From the NCBI GenBank assembly GCA_023460955.1, contig JAEWOH010000062.1:1-64000 (forward strand): DNA of 64,000 nt, given 5' to 3'. Below are positions 1 to 7,285 of this stretch, one piece after another (positions within the stretch are counted from its first letter, which is position 1; each line of letters opens with the position of its first letter). A program made the position numbers and the translations under genes. Source of the DNA: Bacillota bacterium (GTDB lineage: Bacteria > Bacillota > Clostridia > Acetivibrionales > DSM-1351). Under the pieces are notes generated by a model that was given only the letters and a program-made list of their open reading frames with translations, did no database searches and had not been told where the DNA came from.

Positions 1-227
1 GTATTGGGTTCATCCATATCAATAACTAATCTGTTGTTAAAAATAGTTGCAATTGTCTTCTTGATTGGATTTCGTAGAACAACTGCTTTTTGTTGTTCAT
101 CAAAGTTTATAATTGGCATTTCTTTCGATAATTGCCTATTTAACAAATCTAATTTATAAGGATCACTAAATGAAAAAGATGTATTGTATTTAATCTCTGT
201 GAATATTTTATTTATTACTACTTCCAT
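1..227 (-). CDS. Unknown protein, partial (3' end beyond window)
   Basis: An open frame starts with ATG at 227 and stays open for 75 codons to the left edge, so the C-terminus is outside the window. A good ribosome site (GGAGG, 7 bases before the start) supports the start. The visible part is soluble, rather charged, and has no motif or family I recognise. It lies downstream of the lysis genes, past their terminator, and has its own ribosome site. That is a common place for a prophage accessory (moron) gene, but it could also be the first host gene beyond the prophage; the attachment site on this side is not visible. Confidence 0.7.
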   Translation of the reverse strand, partial: MEVVINKIFTEIKYNTSFSFSDPYKLDLLNRQLSKEMPIINFDEQQKAVVLRNPIKKTIATIFNNRLVIDMDEPN

Positions 228-338
228 AGATCTGCCTCCAATATGATATTCGTAAACGTAACATTTAATTATTCTTCAAAAAATACAATAATCCTTCAAA
301 ACATTTGTTCTTTACTATAATTTTTGTAAATTCTGGGC

Positions 339-374
339 AAAAAAATAAGCCCCCAAGGATTTCTTCTTAGGGGC
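339..374 (-). terminator. Terminator after the lysis genes
   Basis: On the minus strand GCCCCTAAG and CTTGGGGGC form a 9-bp stem with one mismatch and an 8-nt loop, followed by a T-rich run. It lies just downstream of the 57-aa holin-like gene and probably ends the prophage late transcript. Confidence 0.8.
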
Positions 375-381
375 AAGCTTA

Positions 382-555
382 TTATTGAGGCTTATTAAGT
401 TTAACGGCAAAAAAGAAACTCACTGCCATAGTAGCAAGTGAGAATACCTTTTCTGCGTCAAGTTTATCGGCTGCAGTAAAGCCAATTACCGCGCCTACCA
501 AGGCAAAGGTAACAATTGTTTTAACGTCAATCAGCTTCGAGATTTTCTCTTTCAT
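382..555 (-). CDS. Small membrane protein, holin-like
   Basis: 57 aa. A short basic/amphipathic N-terminus (MKEKISKLIDVKTIV) leads into a hydrophobic stretch at about residues 13-28, and a second hydrophobic patch lies at 39-52. This resembles the small holin-like proteins encoded beside endolysins in clostridial phages. Its ATG overlaps the endolysin stop codon by one base (TAATG), so the two genes are probably translationally coupled. Role as holin is inferred from size, membrane character and position; I cannot assign a named holin family. Confidence 0.65.
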   Translation of the reverse strand: MKEKISKLIDVKTIVTFALVGAVIGFTAADKLDAEKVFSLATMAVSFFFAVKLNKPQ

Positions 556-1250
556 TAAAATTCACCTCTCATCCTTTTTACGATCGCCATTGTGTATTCC
601 TTCAGATACTTGACTGTTTTGAAACTATCAATCCAGTAAGACGGACTGTTTGTACAGGCTATTGCCACCTGCTCAGCTCTGTCAAAATCATTACCTAAAA
701 TGCTTTGGCAGACATTTAATATATCCTTAGCGGCTGCTATAGTCTTGGGGCCTTTAACTCCATCTGCCGGGAGCCCAGCCAAAACTTGAAAATCCTTTAT
801 ATCCATATTCTTAACCACTCCTTTTACACACGCATCCCGGATGGTTTCTTTTTGATCCTGAGTAATGCTGCTTAACTCTAATAGCTGAACATGCCACGGT
901 TCATGTGACATAGGTTTGAAAAGTCCATACTTATACAAATCAGAATTAGTAAGCTTTTTAAACCATTCGTCCGGGATATCCATTGCAATGCAATAACAAT
1001 GGTTTGATTTGCCGTAAGCTGAAGCCCAGCACTTCCCATCTTTATCATACACTGAACCGTCCGCTCGCTGTGTTCTCCCTGGACCATCATTCAAAACCTG
1101 CTTATTTATTATTTTTTGTTTATCCAGACTCCTGTACCCGGATGTACAAAGTGCATCTTTACCCTTGGCTATACATAAGGCATTAACAACCTGTACAAGT
1201 TTGGGATATACACAGGCTTCATCTTGATACTTAAACCTTACTTGTGGCAT
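555..1250 (-). CDS. Endolysin, peptidase M15 (VanY/D,D-carboxypeptidase-like) with peptidoglycan-binding tail
   Basis: 231 aa. The M15 zinc-peptidase signature is complete: SGYR at 37-40, S-N-H with H84, D91 seven residues later, and E117-P-W-H120. H84, D91 and H120 would bind zinc and E117 would act as general base; such enzymes cut the peptide stems of peptidoglycan. After about residue 150 there is a short segment resembling a peptidoglycan-binding repeat (DFQVLAGLPADGVKGPKT). No signal peptide is visible, so release would depend on a holin. The 5' end overlaps the XhlA-like gene by 20 bases and the 3' end touches the holin-like gene, forming a compact lysis cassette. Confidence 0.9.
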   Translation of the reverse strand: MPQVRFKYQDEACVYPKLVQVVNALCIAKGKDALCTSGYRSLDKQKIINKQVLNDGPGRTQRADGSVYDKDGKCWASAYGKSNHCYCIAMDIPDEWFKKLTNSDLYKYGLFKPMSHEPWHVQLLELSSITQDQKETIRDACVKGVVKNMDIKDFQVLAGLPADGVKGPKTIAAAKDILNVCQSILGNDFDRAEQVAIACTNSPSYWIDSFKTVKYLKEYTMAIVKRMRGEF

Positions 1251-1539
1251 CTTTTGCTATCTCCTCTCTTATTTCATTGATTCGGTGATGAGCCTGCTTC
1301 GCCGATTCCTCCACTCTGGCCAAACGGTCCGCATGATCGCTGACTGTTTTATTAAGTCCGCGGAGCTCAATCAGGGTATCATCACTCCGGCGTTTTATAT
1401 AGTCAATGTCAGCTTTAAACTGTCCTGACTCTATGCCATCCTTTTTAGTGTCACCTTTGATTCTTGACAGCATAGCAAGATAGCTTAAAACAAGTCCTCC
1501 CAACGCGCACACACAGCCGATTAAAACATTAGTCTCCAT
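1231..1539 (-). CDS. XhlA-like membrane protein of the lysis cassette
   Basis: 102 aa. One hydrophobic helix near the N-terminus (about residues 5-24) is followed by a long charged, heptad-like region (about 45-95) likely to form a coiled coil. This layout matches haemolysin XhlA-type proteins found with phage endolysins, which help lysis from the membrane, although here the membrane helix is N-terminal. It is the first gene of the lysis cassette, preceded by a terminator that separates it from the tail genes. Confidence 0.65.
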   Translation of the reverse strand: METNVLIGCVCALGGLVLSYLAMLSRIKGDTKKDGIESGQFKADIDYIKRRSDDTLIELRGLNKTVSDHADRLARVEESAKQAHHRINEIREEIAKDATSKV

Positions 1540-1572
1540 CTTCGTCCTCCCTTAAGTTGAATTTGAAAATAT

Positions 1573-1605
1573 AAAAAGGACTACCCATTACTGAGTAATC
1601 CTTTA
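1573..1605 (-). terminator. Terminator between tail-fibre and lysis genes
   Basis: The minus strand carries AAAGGATTAC and GTAGTCCTTT, a 10-bp stem with one G-T pair and a 10-nt loop, followed by TTTTT. It begins inside the stop codon of the 45-aa XkdX-type gene. Confidence 0.8.
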
Positions 1606-1740
1606 TGAACTAATTAAATCCTCTCTACCTTTACTTGTCAGGTAATCATCAATACCGGATTTTAAGTCTGGCCTTTTACTTATTACATAATCATAAGTAT
1701 AAACACCATCTATAATCCGTTGTCCCATGTATGCTGCCAT
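1603..1740 (-). CDS. Small XkdX-type phage protein
   Basis: 45 aa, starting MAAYMGQRIIDG. The size and place (last gene of the tail-fibre block, directly before the lysis cassette) match the tiny XkdX/CD1375-type proteins of Bacillus and Clostridium phages. Its ATG overlaps the stop of the preceding 87-aa gene (TAATG), so it is probably translated by coupling. Function in these phages is unknown. Confidence 0.7.
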   Translation of the reverse strand: MAAYMGQRIIDGVYTYDYVISKRPDLKSGIDDYLTSKGREDLISS

Positions 1741-2003
1741 TATAAAGCACCTCCTGCTAGTATAAGATCGTCAATGGCCTGTTGCATTAGTATAACTTGC
1801 TCCCCAAGCAGCTGTGTTTCATTTTTGGGTAAATCCTCAAATACAGGAGTGTGTTCTTCGCCTGTTACGTCCATCTTAATTAGCATTTTCCCTTGTGGTA
1901 TTTCTACCCAAATAAACGGCACACCTACAGGCTCCCTTAAGTCGCTGCCTTGCATCTGGTTTAGTATAAAGCCCTCATTGTCGTAAATTGTTAATGTTTG
2001 CAT
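1740..2003 (-). CDS. Small phage protein of the tail-fibre block
   Basis: About 87 aa, counting from the ATG at 2003, which follows AAGGATGAGAATT; another start three codons upstream is possible. The N-terminal half (MQTLTIYDNEGFI) is predicted beta-rich and the C-terminal third is a helix. Proteins of this shape are common after phage tail fibres and before XkdX genes, but I do not recognise a defined function. It follows the 255-aa fibre gene after 14 bases. Confidence 0.75.
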   Translation of the reverse strand: MQTLTIYDNEGFILNQMQGSDLREPVGVPFIWVEIPQGKMLIKMDVTGEEHTPVFEDLPKNETQLLGEQVILMQQAIDDLILAGGAL

Positions 2004-2017
2004 AATTCTCATCCTTT

Positions 2018-2785
2018 CTATTCAAAAGCCATCCATAAAACATTTGTTAATGTTCTTGTACCTCCGCTATAATATTGCAATTCTAATTGTAATGTTGTAG
2101 TACCGGTTATCCGCCATTTGGCTACTGAGATATTGCTGAAGTAAGCTTCTCTTGTTGTACCATCTTCAATGGTTACACAAGAATTTCTTTGCAAAGAACT
2201 GTCTGTTGCCATAACTAAAACTGTTTTTGGGATAAAATCCAATTGTGTTGTAAAAAAGACCTGTCCTTCTGTTGCGCTTATCGAAGCTATAATTCCTTTT
2301 GTCCACTTTTTATTTGTGTTTGTGCCAGTTAATCCAAAAATGCTTTTCCCTGATACAATGTTTTGAGCTATAAAATTAGGGTCGGTAATTGTTACATTAT
2401 CGTCAACTCCGTCTTTATATCCTTTGGGCGGCCTTAATTTTAACGTGGTACCAGATACACTACTGGCAATTGCAGCGGTATCACCGGCTAAGTCTGGCAT
2501 AGTACCGGGCAATTCAACTCCGCTATTATTGGTAAAAGTTTTTCCTTGTAGCACGTCTGACTGAGCCGCAGTCCCCCTACCGAGTATTATCTGGCTAACT
2601 GCATTAACTAGATCAGCAAAATCTTTGCTCCCTGGCGTAACCCCTTTTGACACAATAGCATTGTATAGATTCTGTTTCCCGGTAGCCACGTTATTATAGA
2701 TTTCTAATATATTACTTTCAATTCGATTGAGGTCTGAGGGGATTAGAATATCTCCGGCTTTCCAGTTGGTTTTTGGTGTAATCAT
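2018..2785 (-). CDS. Phage tail-fibre or receptor-binding accessory protein
   Basis: 255 aa. Residues 1-35 hold a short helical motif, N-W-(x)3-G-D-(x)5-DLNRIE-(x)2-I, seen at the start of many Gram-positive phage fibre proteins. A Ser/Thr/Gly-rich beta region follows (about 65-160) with repeats of the type seen in phage fibres (GRGTA, DVLQGKTFTNNSG, GKSIFGLTGT). The C-terminal 100 residues look like a compact beta-sandwich. The start overlaps the stop of the 34-aa gene upstream (ATGA). A role in host-surface binding is inferred from composition and position. Confidence 0.75.
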   Translation of the reverse strand: MITPKTNWKAGDILIPSDLNRIESNILEIYNNVATGKQNLYNAIVSKGVTPGSKDFADLVNAVSQIILGRGTAAQSDVLQGKTFTNNSGVELPGTMPDLAGDTAAIASSVSGTTLKLRPPKGYKDGVDDNVTITDPNFIAQNIVSGKSIFGLTGTNTNKKWTKGIIASISATEGQVFFTTQLDFIPKTVLVMATDSSLQRNSCVTIEDGTTREAYFSNISVAKWRITGTTTLQLELQYYSGGTRTLTNVLWMAFE

Positions 2786-2886
2786 CTGCTCACCTCAATT
2801 AATTCCACAATGTTGTTTTCGATCCGGTTCATGTCCGCATCTGTTACGGACCCGTCAGCAGTACTCCAATCTGTTTTTGTTGTCAT
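2782..2886 (-). CDS. 34-aa miniature of the fibre N-terminal motif
   Basis: A 34-residue frame linked by ATGA overlaps to the tail gene before it and the fibre gene after it. Its sequence (TDWSTADGSVTDADMNRIE) is nearly the same motif as the first 30 residues of the downstream 255-aa fibre (TNWKAGDILIPSDLNRIE). It may be a stand-alone capping or trimer-forming helix, or the remnant of a second fibre gene that lost its body. Tight coupling on both sides favours real translation. Confidence 0.65.
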   Translation of the reverse strand: MTTKTDWSTADGSVTDADMNRIENNIVELIEVSR

Positions 2887-3956
2887 GCTTTTTTCGCCTC
2901 CATTTTTGCCCTCAAATACCCTTGGTATTGAAAATCTTGCTTAGAGATTAAGTAATCGGCGGGGCCGTTGTTATCAATAAGTGTTATCCTGTCACCTAAC
3001 GTCAAAGCAGGGTTCCCACGCCAATCAGCCGTTAAATCTCTGCGAGGGTTTTTATAGTTTTGCAGTAGTACATTAGCTATCTGCTGAGCTCTTGACAGGG
3101 TTTGCACTAATGGATTAGCCGGGAAGGTAAATTTAATAGTCCCGTTTTCTCGGATGCTCGTTGCATCCTGTGTAACAGCCTTTTCTTTGTTTTTCATTTT
3201 TAACGGTATTGCTACCATTACAGTAGTAATATTTTCCGCTACGCCACCGGTATTTGACAATGTCAATGCAGCACCCCAAGCATAATATTTTGCACTGGTT
3301 ATTACGGTATTTGTTGCACCCTCTAAACTTGCAATTGCGTTAATGCATGGCGGCTCATTGTAATAAATTGATATGCTCTGAGTTTCGCCGGGATTAATCT
3401 TGATAGGATCGTTGCTCCTATATACCTCTGTTTGGGTATCAGGTCTAAGAGGTTGTGTCTCAACTTCAATGTAATTTGCCACTTCTTTGTTTTTCGGCGG
3501 ATTGTCTTTAGTAAAGTAATCATCCTGAGTAATCTCCAGTACTGATTGTGCACCGGATAAGTAATTTGCACCCTCAACTCTTATTACCCCCTCTCTGTCA
3601 CAGTAGACTTGTCCCAGTGCTGCCTCTGCAATAATTCTTAATGCATCTCGATGCGACATGCTATTAAAATAGCTATACGGTACAACATAATTTTGCAAAT
3701 CTGAGTCTATCCAATATTCGCCTGTTTTAAGCCCGGCATCCTGTAAAACCGATTCAGTTATTGAGTAGAGAGTTTTATTTACTTGTACTTGTGAAGATGT
3801 ATAAGTACTCTTTCGTAACAACTCTAACCTATCTCTGCCAGATGTAGATGCTGTTAATTCGCTGTCTTGTGCTTTCCATTCATCCGTCCAAAATATCCCT
3901 AAAGGCGCATACTCAACATTAATATTTATATCACTCCATTTTGTAATCGTACTCAC
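2883..3956 (-). CDS. Tail-tip protein, C-terminal half of a split gene
   Basis: 357 aa from a GTG at 3956, the only start available, and with no properly spaced ribosome site because GAGGTG overlaps the start itself. The sequence EYAPLGIFWTDEW followed by ASTSGRDRLELLRK is normally found in the middle of a siphophage tail protein, straight after the segment that ends the 283-aa protein at 7286-8137. Both pieces contain K-W-S-D, encoded by an identical 12-bp sequence, and joining them there gives one frame of about 630 residues. The C-terminal part is a tail-associated beta-rich region ending in a predicted helix. Two terminators lie just upstream, so its expression in the present arrangement is doubtful. 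Confidence 0.8.
   Translation of the reverse strand: MSTITKWSDININVEYAPLGIFWTDEWKAQDSELTASTSGRDRLELLRKSTYTSSQVQVNKTLYSITESVLQDAGLKTGEYWIDSDLQNYVVPYSYFNSMSHRDALRIIAEAALGQVYCDREGVIRVEGANYLSGAQSVLEITQDDYFTKDNPPKNKEVANYIEVETQPLRPDTQTEVYRSNDPIKINPGETQSISIYYNEPPCINAIASLEGATNTVITSAKYYAWGAALTLSNTGGVAENITTVMVAIPLKMKNKEKAVTQDATSIRENGTIKFTFPANPLVQTLSRAQQIANVLLQNYKNPRRDLTADWRGNPALTLGDRITLIDNNGPADYLISKQDFQYQGYLRAKMEAKKA
3930..3941. repeat. 12-bp direct repeat, right-hand copy (inside C-half of split tail gene)
   Basis: ATCACTCCATTT on the plus strand (AAATGGAGTGAT on the coding strand), identical to 7292-7303. It encodes KWSD in both halves of the split tail gene, in the same frame. The two copies bound 3,362 bp. 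Confidence 0.85.
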
Positions 3957-3975
3957 CTCTTTTCTTTACAAATAA

Positions 3976-4003
3976 AAAGAGGACTAAATTAATAGCCCTC
4001 TTT
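3976..4003 (-). terminator. Terminator upstream of the C-half tail gene
   Basis: Minus strand AAAGAGG and CCTCTTT form a 7-bp stem, followed by TTTATTT. It is the second of two terminators in tandem between the 96-aa membrane-protein gene and the C-half of the tail gene. Confidence 0.7.
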
Positions 4004-4030
4004 GCTCGTGATATTATCCGATAGCGATAA

Positions 4031-4064
4031 AAAAGCACTTGAACCGATAAGCCAAGTACCTTTT
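4031..4064 (-). terminator. Terminator after the 126-aa/96-aa cassette
   Basis: Minus strand AAAAGGTACTTG pairs with CAAGTGCTTTT (11 pairs including G-T pairs), followed by TTTTTTAT. It directly follows the 96-aa gene and closes the accessory cassette. Confidence 0.75.
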
Positions 4065-4077
4065 TAATTACACATTA

Positions 4078-4368
4078 CTATCTCTTTTTATTTGCAAATA
4101 AGCCTAATATTACGCCCAAACATAATTCTGCTGAATGAAGTAACCAAGTTGATAATTTATTTTCCTCTGAATTAAAGTAAAAACTACTAACAGTAAAGAA
4201 GATTAGTAACATACAAACAATTATTATAAGCGCGTTATCTGTTCCTTTAATTAGCATATACCTGAAAACATTTGGTTTATTCCCACAAGTATTTATTGAC
4301 TCATTCTCAGTTTTAACAAATTCAGACCAATCTATTGATTTGGATGAATTGTCCCAGCTTTTTGCCAT
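4078..4368 (-). CDS. Two-helix membrane protein of an accessory cassette
   Basis: 96 aa. A polar N-terminus of about 40 residues is followed by two hydrophobic helices (about 46-66 and 74-91) and a basic end (NKKR), giving a hairpin in the membrane with both ends probably inside. I recognise no family. It lies 3 bases after the 126-aa gene, with which it forms a two-gene unit closed by its own terminator, inside the segment that splits the tail gene. Such small membrane proteins in prophages often act on superinfecting phage or on the host envelope, but nothing here proves that. Confidence 0.75.
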   Translation of the reverse strand: MAKSWDNSSKSIDWSEFVKTENESINTCGNKPNVFRYMLIKGTDNALIIIVCMLLIFFTVSSFYFNSEENKLSTWLLHSAELCLGVILGLFANKKR

Positions 4369-4371
4369 TTT

Positions 4372-4752
4372 TTACTTCCCCCCCAAGCACCCTTCGTAAA
4401 AATCATAAGTTATTCTATAGCAATTACTATCAGCTAAAACGTCTAAAAAAAACATAAAACCAAGTATATATTCGTTCAAAACCCTATATCCGATAGGATT
4501 ACTTAATCCACAGGTTCCAGTTGGGGGGTTATAGTAACATAATTCTAAAGTATTGTTTTCAATATCGCCAACTATTAATTCACTTTTTTTGTTATCATCT
4601 TTAATTACTTTAAATTTAATTATTAATGGCGTCTCTATTTTGTCAGATTTAACTTCAAAAAAAATGTCTTTATTATAAAACCCAAATCCGACACCATTTA
4701 ATATAGATTTTTTCCCAGGTAAATTTTGATCTAAAAACTTTACATTAAACAT
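4372..4752 (-). CDS. Unknown soluble protein paired with the membrane protein
   Basis: 126 aa, preceded by a strong ribosome site (GAGGAG). It is beta-rich with a conserved-looking central patch, YYNPPTGTCGLSNPIGYR, and four cysteines (three in the second half). No membrane segment and no catalytic motif that I can name; a distant likeness to DUF6864-type proteins is possible but uncertain. With the downstream 96-aa membrane protein it makes a separate unit with a possible promoter just upstream (4797-4825) and terminators behind, so it can be expressed apart from the tail operon, perhaps in the lysogen. Confidence 0.75.
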   Translation of the reverse strand: MFNVKFLDQNLPGKKSILNGVGFGFYNKDIFFEVKSDKIETPLIIKFKVIKDDNKKSELIVGDIENNTLELCYYNPPTGTCGLSNPIGYRVLNEYILGFMFFLDVLADSNCYRITYDFYEGCLGGK

Positions 4753-4796
4753 TCTCTTCTCCTCAAATACCCCATTTTAGTATTAATATTCCTTTT

Positions 4797-4825
4797 ATTT
4801 TATCATTAAAAATCTTAAACATAAA
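4797..4825 (-). promoter_or_regulatory. Possible promoter for the 126-aa/96-aa cassette
   Basis: On the minus strand TTTATG and TAAAAT are separated by 17 bases, about 45 bases before the 126-aa gene. The -35 match is weak and the region is very A+T-rich, so this is only a candidate. Confidence 0.3.
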
Positions 4826-4846
4826 CATAAAAAATATATATTTATT

Positions 4847-7285
4847 TTAGGGTATAATATTCCCCATCATGTCGTACCAGACTGACACTCCATCCCAATA
4901 TATCATTTTTTTAATATCGCGCGCTATAATTGGCACCCAAGGAACTGGGTTTGTACAGTCAGCTTTTGTGGCATAGGGTTTTATCATCCTTGCATTAAGA
5001 GCCTCAACCTCGTTGTCAACTCTATCTACCACATCACTGACACGCTTAACGCCTTTAGTTGTTTCGTCCACCGCTGCTTTAAGGTCAGAGGCACAGGTTA
5101 TTGTTACAGCAGGTACAGTACTTATACTGTTATCATAATACCAACCATAGTCGTAAAACTCTCCTGCGACTGCTCCTGTGATTGTAAAGCTAAGACCGTC
5201 ACTTGCTACCGTACAGGATGAGATATCAATAGGAGTAAGTGTACCAATATTTACGTCAATCTTATTTACATATTTCAGCGACTTGATAGGGTATGATGTT
5301 TGCTCTATGGTTATCTTGCTACTATATAAGCCAACATCAGTACATTTAGGATTTGTATAAACAAGCCCTCCTGGCACTGCCATAATAGCTTTAGTTGGGT
5401 AATAGGTTTCTTTTGGTGTCGCTAGTTTATAATAAATAACTGTCCCTGCTAATGCTGCTTGTGCGGCATTTTTATCTGCATAAGTACCCTTAGCCACGCA
5501 CATCTTAAATTTGTTATCAGAACTTGACTTGAACCAAGTACCAATATTATCAAGACTGTCGCTGAATGTCTTTTCAGTAAACCCAGGTATCATTCCTTTC
5601 CCAGTATAACTGGAACTTACTACTTGATATGAGTCTGGCGGGTTTATAGTATAAATCAAGTCAATATTTGTATAGGCAGTATTTGAAAACCCTGTAATGT
5701 CTTCAGCCTTCAAAACAACCTCCCCAACATTTTGAGTAAGCTTACCAATAATGGCATCAGATATATCTCTAACATTATCATTTGCAGCTTTTAACTCTGG
5801 TATTTGCACTACTGTTTCGGTATATGGTTCATATGATGCTGTTGCTATTCCCTTGACAAGCATAATATTTGTAAAATCCCACTCGCTTGTTTCGCTAACA
5901 GTATATGTGCCATGAAATCTCAAAATTGTAAGGTTGTTATTATTCGGAGTTGTAAAATTAAATGCATAGTCACCACTGGCTGGTATATCAACACCACTAA
6001 TATACTTTCCAGATGTAGAGTAATCTTCTTCTCTAGCACTAATATTACACAATGTCCCTGTGATTTTAGTTGCAGTAAAACAGAGCCTATACTGCGTGTT
6101 AGGTTCAAGGCGTAAGTAATATGATATTGATTTATATGTACCTGCTGAGGTAACTTTTATTTTTATGCCATCGGTTATAACTGTTTTAATGGCATTAGGC
6201 TGTATGCTGTATGGTGTTGCTTTATAATCAAACAGATTCTTCCCAGTTACAACCAATTCTTGTGGTTGGGTGTTTATCCAGTTGTCTCCTTGTATATAAG
6301 GATATTTTAGGGCAAGTTGGTCTGCTGTCATGTTTGTAGCATCAGACTCTATTTGACTACCAGCAGGCAATTCAAACAATCTAATATCTTTTATTTTAAT
6401 TTTATTTCCAGAGTCAGCATTAACATAAAAATATAAATTATTATTCACAATTGACGATAAAGTTGTTGCAACTATCTTTTGATTACCTACTGTTCTAGGA
6501 ACTATCAGACTACCAAAAGGGTCTTTATGCCCTAATGTTGATGCATAAAAGCCAGATGTAACTAATGAGCTACTTACAACATTGTATAATAGCAAATACT
6601 TAGTAGATGATTTAAGATTTGTAGGTAATGATGCATTTGTGGAAGTAGTTGCTGTTATTTCTAAGCCTGTGCTATCACCAACCACTCCACTACCTTTTGT
6701 CCATTCCACCCATGTGCTGGGTGTATACTTCGATTCATTTTTTAATACCTGTCCTGCAAGTTCACATTTCGCCAACAGTGCCGATTTTGATAATGCATTA
6801 ATACTCCCTATACCGTAAAAAGTTTCTGGAGCCAAGTAGGTTGGGTTCGCAATTTCATTCTTAAGCGTTACAATATCCTGCTCTCCCTCTTCTAGCCGAG
6901 CATCCAAACTTGCAAATGTTTTTGCCTTTACGGATGAATTACGAGCATCTATTACCTCAGATGCTTGCTGCTGTGATGCTGTCAATTGCTGAAATCTCGT
7001 TTCAATCTCAGCTATTTTTGCATTTGCATTTGTTGTCGCTGTTTGAGCTGCCGTTGCTTTGGTATCTGCATTTTGGATTGCAGTGTTGGTTCTTTGTTCT
7101 CTTCCAATGTCAGCTGCAATTCTGTCCTGTTCATTTCTTTCTCTGATTGCTTCTTGACCATCAATTATAGTTACAATATCATCAATATCTTGCATATTCT
7201 TCGCAAGCTGGGGTATAGTCATTTCTACCAAATCACTCATTAAAGGTTTTGCAAGGTTTAAAATACCCCCTGTATATTCTGGCAT
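4847..7285 (-). CDS. Large tail-fibre protein
   Basis: 812 aa. The N-terminus (MPEYTGGILNLAKPLMSDLV) is of the type that attaches phage fibres to the tail. Residues about 40-130 form a long helical, Gln/Ala-rich coiled coil, then comes a Ser/Thr/Asn-rich beta region with two carbohydrate-binding-like modules (for example around 350-490), and a short C-terminal helical and beta domain ending in residues like WDGVSVWYDMMG. Such proteins set host range. The start follows the stop of the N-half tail gene by two bases less than a codon gap (TAGATG), and the whole gene lies inside the 3.36-kb segment bounded by the 12-bp repeats. Confidence 0.85.
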   Translation of the reverse strand: MPEYTGGILNLAKPLMSDLVEMTIPQLAKNMQDIDDIVTIIDGQEAIRERNEQDRIAADIGREQRTNTAIQNADTKATAAQTATTNANAKIAEIETRFQQLTASQQQASEVIDARNSSVKAKTFASLDARLEEGEQDIVTLKNEIANPTYLAPETFYGIGSINALSKSALLAKCELAGQVLKNESKYTPSTWVEWTKGSGVVGDSTGLEITATTSTNASLPTNLKSSTKYLLLYNVVSSSLVTSGFYASTLGHKDPFGSLIVPRTVGNQKIVATTLSSIVNNNLYFYVNADSGNKIKIKDIRLFELPAGSQIESDATNMTADQLALKYPYIQGDNWINTQPQELVVTGKNLFDYKATPYSIQPNAIKTVITDGIKIKVTSAGTYKSISYYLRLEPNTQYRLCFTATKITGTLCNISAREEDYSTSGKYISGVDIPASGDYAFNFTTPNNNNLTILRFHGTYTVSETSEWDFTNIMLVKGIATASYEPYTETVVQIPELKAANDNVRDISDAIIGKLTQNVGEVVLKAEDITGFSNTAYTNIDLIYTINPPDSYQVVSSSYTGKGMIPGFTEKTFSDSLDNIGTWFKSSSDNKFKMCVAKGTYADKNAAQAALAGTVIYYKLATPKETYYPTKAIMAVPGGLVYTNPKCTDVGLYSSKITIEQTSYPIKSLKYVNKIDVNIGTLTPIDISSCTVASDGLSFTITGAVAGEFYDYGWYYDNSISTVPAVTITCASDLKAAVDETTKGVKRVSDVVDRVDNEVEALNARMIKPYATKADCTNPVPWVPIIARDIKKMIYWDGVSVWYDMMGNIIP

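Noticed and set aside
1..400. Left attachment site
   Set aside because: No copy of the tRNA-Pro 3' sequence found by eye; must be further left.
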